Source: Brevibacterium picturae
Lineage (GTDB): Bacteria; Actinomycetota; Actinomycetes; Actinomycetales; Brevibacteriaceae
Assembly (NCBI RefSeq): GCF_900105045.1
Contig: NZ_LT629739.1
Location: 2,542,001-2,606,000 of the forward strand
Direction of reading: 5' to 3'
Length of the DNA: 64,000 nt
How positions within the stretch are numbered: the first letter of the stretch is position 1; the number at the start of each line of letters is the position of its first letter. This document shows, piece by piece, positions 61,063-64,000 of the stretch. The notes beneath the pieces are model-generated. The model saw only the letters and a list, made by a program, of their open reading frames with translations. It searched no databases and was not told the DNA's origin. A program made the translations under genes and the position numbers.

Positions 61063-61914
61063 ATGGAATTCCTATTCGCTCCATTCGAAGTGTCCTTCGT
61101 CCTTCGCGCGCTGATCGCCGGCGTGCTCGCCGCCGTGCTGTGTGGGTGCATCGGCACCTGGGTAGTCCTGCGCGGCCTGGCCTTCTTCGGCGACGCGATG
61201 TCGCACGGAATGCTTCCGGGGGTGGCGATTGCCTCGATCTTGGGTGGTCACCTGATGTTCGGCGCTGCAGCGAGTGCCCTGGTGATGGCGGCCGGGATCA
61301 CCTGGGTATCGAGAGAATCGAAGCTGTCCCAAGATGTCAGCATCGGACTGCTCTTCGTCGGAATGCTGGCCGTCGGCGTGGTCATCGTGTCCCACTCCCA
61401 GTCATTCGCCGTCGACCTCACGAGCTTTCTGTTCGGAGACGTTCTGGGGGTTCGCGCCGAGGATCTGGTCGTCCTGGCGATTGCCGCGTGCCTGGGCGTG
61501 CTGGCCTGCGTGGTCCTGCGCAGGCCGTTCCTTGCGCTCGCCTTCGATGAGCGCAAGGCGGCGACGCTGGGACTGCGGCCCGGCTGGGCTCATATCGCAA
61601 TGCTGGTGCTCACGGCGATGGCGGTGGTCGCCTCGTTCCAGGTCGTCGGCACGATCCTGGTCTTCGGGCTCCTCATCGGACCGCCGGCGACGGCGTACCT
61701 GCTGTTCGTTCGCATCGGCGCCATCATGATTGCGGCCTCGGCGATCGGGGCCGCCGCGACCTTCCTCGGTCTGCTCGTGAGCTGGCATGCGGAGACCTCC
61801 GCAGGCGCGACCATCGCACTCCTGACCGTTTTGGCCTTCTTTGCAGTGCTCGTCGCGAAGCGAGTGAAAAGTGCGCTACGATACTTTCTGAGAAATGAAA
61901 ACCATTATCAATAG
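61063..61914 (+). CDS. aztB: Zinc ABC transporter permease AztB
   Basis: A 283-residue metal-type ABC permease with eight or nine helices. GLAFFGDAMSHGMLPGVAIA (about 38-57) is the signature of the ZnuB/MntB family and VVGTILVFGLLIGPPATAYL (about 203-222) follows later. It forms the membrane channel with AztA. It carries its own leaderless start and is followed by aztD and aztC in the same direction. The 3' end contains the next Zur-box-like site. Confidence 0.93.
   Translation: MEFLFAPFEVSFVLRALIAGVLAAVLCGCIGTWVVLRGLAFFGDAMSHGMLPGVAIASILGGHLMFGAAASALVMAAGITWVSRESKLSQDVSIGLLFVGMLAVGVVIVSHSQSFAVDLTSFLFGDVLGVRAEDLVVLAIAACLGVLACVVLRRPFLALAFDERKAATLGLRPGWAHIAMLVLTAMAVVASFQVVGTILVFGLLIGPPATAYLLFVRIGAIMIAASAIGAAATFLGLLVSWHAETSAGATIALLTVLAFFAVLVAKRVKSALRYFLRNENHYQ
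61892..61909. promoter_or_regulatory. Second Zur-box-like site, before aztD
   Basis: AATG-AAAAC-CATT (61894-61906) inside GAAATGAAAACCATTATC is a palindrome of the same type as that before aztB. It overlaps the last codons of aztB and lies about 15 bp before the aztD ATG. Confidence 0.6.
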
Positions 61915-61923
61915 AAAGATCTC

Positions 61924-63165
61924 ATGAAGCGAAACACAGCATTCACCGTGCCGAGTGCGGCGCTGATCGCGCTGTTCGCCCTGTCGGGGTGCCAGGAGCA
62001 GTCCTCAGCTAATGGCACAGGTAGCGGCGCCGGCAGCGCCAGCACGTCTTCGGCTCCCCATGGGCACGTCGAGGGGGCGGAGGAAGCCGATGAGCCGCAG
62101 CTGCGCTTGGCCGTGCAAGATGCGGAGACCGGCGCGGTGTCTGTGATGGACCTGCTCAGCGAGGACATCGTTGCAGAGGTCGAAGGCACACCGGATACGC
62201 AACTGTCGGGGGCCGACTCCCGGTACCTCTACCTCGGCGACGGTGAGGTGGGCACAGTCACCGCCGTCGACACCGGGGTGTGGACCACTGACCACGGCGA
62301 TCACAAGCACTACTACCGGGCCGAGCCGAAGACGCTGGGCCAGATCGACGGAGCCGACCCCGCCCACGTCGTCTCAGGGTCGACCGAGGTGGCCTTCTTC
62401 TTCGACGGAGAGGGACGAGCCAAGATCTACGACCGGACGGCCTTCGGCGACGGCGAGCTCAAGCAGCTCGGCACCGTGGCACCCGGACCCCACCACGGGG
62501 CGACGGTTCCCTTCGAGGATCACTTCGTATCGACGGTCCCCGGCGACAAGCCCGATGATCTGCCCTCCGAACTCGCCGTCTACGACGCCAAGGGCAAAGC
62601 CTCTGGGATCGAGGCGAGCTGCGCAGAGATCCACGGCACCGGCGTCACCCGTCAGGGCCCGGTCTTCGCGTGTGCCGACGGCGTGATCAGGGTCGACGAT
62701 GAGTTCAACGCCGAGGTTCTGGACTATCCCGATGAGGCCGACGGGGCTCGTGCCTGGTCAATCGAGGTCGGCCGAGACCTCGCGGCCGCCCCCTTTGACG
62801 ATGGTGGGATCGGCATCCTCGATGCGAAGTCCGGTAAGTGGACATTTGCCGCCACCGACGCCGAGGTGGTCTCCGCCGGCGTCGCCCACGACGACTCCGC
62901 CATCGTGGCTCTCGATGAAGAGGGCGCCGTCTATTCGCTCGACCCCGAAACCGGGAAGGTGCTCACGAAGAAGGAGCTCGTCGAACCCCATGCGGCCGAC
63001 GACGACTCTGCCGGGCCCTCGGTGGCCGTGGACAGCGAACGCACCTATGTCAGCGACCCCGCCTCGGGCACGGTTCTCGAACTCGATCCGGCCGATGGCC
63101 TGCGTGAGGCACGCAGCTTCGACATCGGCGGGGCCCCAGCGGCCCTGGCAGTGACCGGCCGCTGA
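61924..63165 (+). CDS. aztD: Zinc metallochaperone lipoprotein AztD
   Basis: A 413-residue exported protein: short basic N-terminus, hydrophobic helix, lipobox LSGC (Cys about 23), then a Ser/Gly-rich stretch and PHGHVEGAEEADEP, a His/acidic-rich metal loop, and later DHGDHKHYY (about 118-126). The remainder has repeated beta-propeller-like segments (GAVSVMDLLSED, GIGILDAKSGKW, YSLDPETGKV), as in AztD, which passes zinc to AztC outside the cell. It lies between aztB and aztC, with AGAAAG as ribosome site. Confidence 0.9.
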   Translation: MKRNTAFTVPSAALIALFALSGCQEQSSANGTGSGAGSASTSSAPHGHVEGAEEADEPQLRLAVQDAETGAVSVMDLLSEDIVAEVEGTPDTQLSGADSRYLYLGDGEVGTVTAVDTGVWTTDHGDHKHYYRAEPKTLGQIDGADPAHVVSGSTEVAFFFDGEGRAKIYDRTAFGDGELKQLGTVAPGPHHGATVPFEDHFVSTVPGDKPDDLPSELAVYDAKGKASGIEASCAEIHGTGVTRQGPVFACADGVIRVDDEFNAEVLDYPDEADGARAWSIEVGRDLAAAPFDDGGIGILDAKSGKWTFAATDAEVVSAGVAHDDSAIVALDEEGAVYSLDPETGKVLTKKELVEPHAADDDSAGPSVAVDSERTYVSDPASGTVLELDPADGLREARSFDIGGAPAALAVTGR

Positions 63166-64000
63166 TGGGCGGCGGTGCAGCTCGAACGCGCACGTTTCGA
63201 CTATCGGCGGTGTCACTGGCTCTGGCCGTCCTCGGATCACTGACCGCCTGCGCGGAAGGACACGATGAGCCGTCGATCGTGGTGACGACGAACATCCTCG
63301 GCGATGTCGTGCACAGCCTCGTCGGAGACCACGCGGCGGTCACGGTGCTGATGAAGCCGAACTCCGATCCGCATTCCTTCGGCATCTCGGCGAAGGAAGC
63401 CGGAGCAATGGAGGATGCCGATCTCATCATCGGCAACGGACTGGGGCTTGAAGAGGGGTTGTCGGCGAACCTCGACAACGCGCGCAGCGAAGGGGTGCGC
63501 GTCCTTGAGGTCGGTGAGCACATCGATCCCCTTGAGTACACCTCGGGCGGCAGTGCGGGGACGCCCGACCCGCACTTCTGGACCGATCCCGCGCGGATGG
63601 TCGCCGCCGTCGATGTCATCACCTCGGCGCTGGGGAAGGAGGTCGGTGATGACCTCGCCGAGGCGATCGAACCGTCCGTGACCTCGTATCGGGGGCAGCT
63701 TGACGACCTCGATGCCGAAATCGAAGAGATCGCCGAGTCGATCCCTGCCGAGGACCGGAAGCTCGTGACGAACCATCACGTGTTCGGCTACTTCGCGAAG
63801 CGCTTCGACTTCGAGGTCATCGGGGCGGTGCTGCCAAGCGGAACCACACTGGCCTCACCTTCGGCAGCCGATCTCGAAGAGCTTGCCCGCACGGTCAAGG
63901 ATGCCGGCGTGCCCACGATCTTCGCGGACTCCTCGCAGCCGCAGAAGCTCGCCGAGGCACTGTCTGATGAAGTCGACCTCGATGTCGAAGTGACAGCGCT
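63165..64000 (+). CDS. aztC: Zinc-binding lipoprotein AztC (cut by window end)
   Basis: The ATG at 63165 shares its A with the aztD stop (TGATG). About 278 residues are visible. Lipobox LTAC (Cys about 29) follows a signal helix; then NSDPHSFGIS (metal-ligand His, about 68-77), PDPHFWTDPARM (His about 131) and TNHHVFGYFAKRF (His-His, about 201-213) are as in cluster A-I zinc-binding proteins (ZnuA/AztC). It captures zinc outside the membrane for AztB. The gene continues beyond base 64000. Confidence 0.93.
   Translation, partial: MGGGAARTRTFRLSAVSLALAVLGSLTACAEGHDEPSIVVTTNILGDVVHSLVGDHAAVTVLMKPNSDPHSFGISAKEAGAMEDADLIIGNGLGLEEGLSANLDNARSEGVRVLEVGEHIDPLEYTSGGSAGTPDPHFWTDPARMVAAVDVITSALGKEVGDDLAEAIEPSVTSYRGQLDDLDAEIEEIAESIPAEDRKLVTNHHVFGYFAKRFDFEVIGAVLPSGTTLASPSAADLEELARTVKDAGVPTIFADSSQPQKLAEALSDEVDLDVEVTA

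Noticed and set aside
1..64000. Frequent octamer CCTCGGCG/CGCCGAGG on both strands, considered as a chi- or KOPS-like signal
   Set aside because: It corresponds to common Ala-Ser-Ala and Glu-Ala codon strings in GC-rich genes; no strand-biased count can be made here. A genome-wide skew analysis would be needed.

Overview
The window is high-GC chromosomal DNA from an actinobacterium. Supporting signs are GC-rich codon use, many ATGA/GTGA gene overlaps, numerous apparently leaderless genes (a TANNNT box 6-7 nt before the start codon), an AztABCD zinc system and actinobacterial family versions throughout. A Micrococcales genus such as Brevibacterium is my best guess, but nothing in the sequence proves the genus. 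I see no rRNA, tRNA, CRISPR array, transposase, integrase or phage gene.

Layout. 1-3180: M20 amidohydrolase (cut by the window edge) coupled to an MFS transporter, with a divergent Lrp/AsnC-type regulator. 3212-4273: PAP2-type membrane phosphatase. 4475-12616: a complete type I Wadjet anti-plasmid operon jetABCD with an MFS gene overlapping jetD. 12796-15597: an SF2 helicase with C-terminal membrane segments. 15832-17547: pyruvate:quinone oxidoreductase. 17708-21730: riboflavin operon ribD-ribE-ribBA-ribH (minus strand) behind an FMN riboswitch whose terminator hairpin contains the ribD Shine-Dalgarno. 21888-23775: MarR regulator plus MFS pump. 23783-26807: an ABC exporter pair and a DUF805 protein. 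27097-35462: TRAP transporter plus CoA-dependent catabolic operon (dctMQP, acyl-CoA dehydrogenase, MaoC, CaiB, MmgE/PrpD) with a divergent IclR regulator. 35739-42000: TDT transporter, ABC-like ATPase with YhgE/Pip protein, AAA ATPase, aminoglycoside-phosphotransferase-fold kinase. 42023-44896: lysE/lysG pair, TetR regulator and small multidrug-export protein. 44959-53371: RecQ with a C-terminal PRTase-like domain, VOC protein, isocitrate-lyase-fold enzyme, glycosyltransferase-TetR pair, amidase and MobA-like protein.

53362-64000 is a zinc-starvation region: a zinc-free ribosomal protein L36 paralogue and a CobW-like protein (both carrying a single-base frameshift in this sequence), the Fur-family regulator zur, a COG0523 GTPase, a large RND transporter preceded by a possible leaderless 27-aa ORF, and the zinc importer genes aztA (minus) and aztB-aztD-aztC (plus; aztC is cut by the window end). 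AT-rich palindromes resembling Zur boxes sit at 53508-53527, 55025-55047, 61043-61059 and 61892-61909, which ties these genes into one likely Zur regulon.

Most noteworthy: the paired frameshifts in adjacent zinc-sparing genes; the Wadjet operon with its coupled MFS gene and neighbouring membrane-anchored helicase; the uncharacterised TRAP/CoA-transferase catabolic operon; the terminator/Shine-Dalgarno overlap in the rib leader; the coiled-coil insertion in the RND pump; and several long hairpins and short intergenic repeats.
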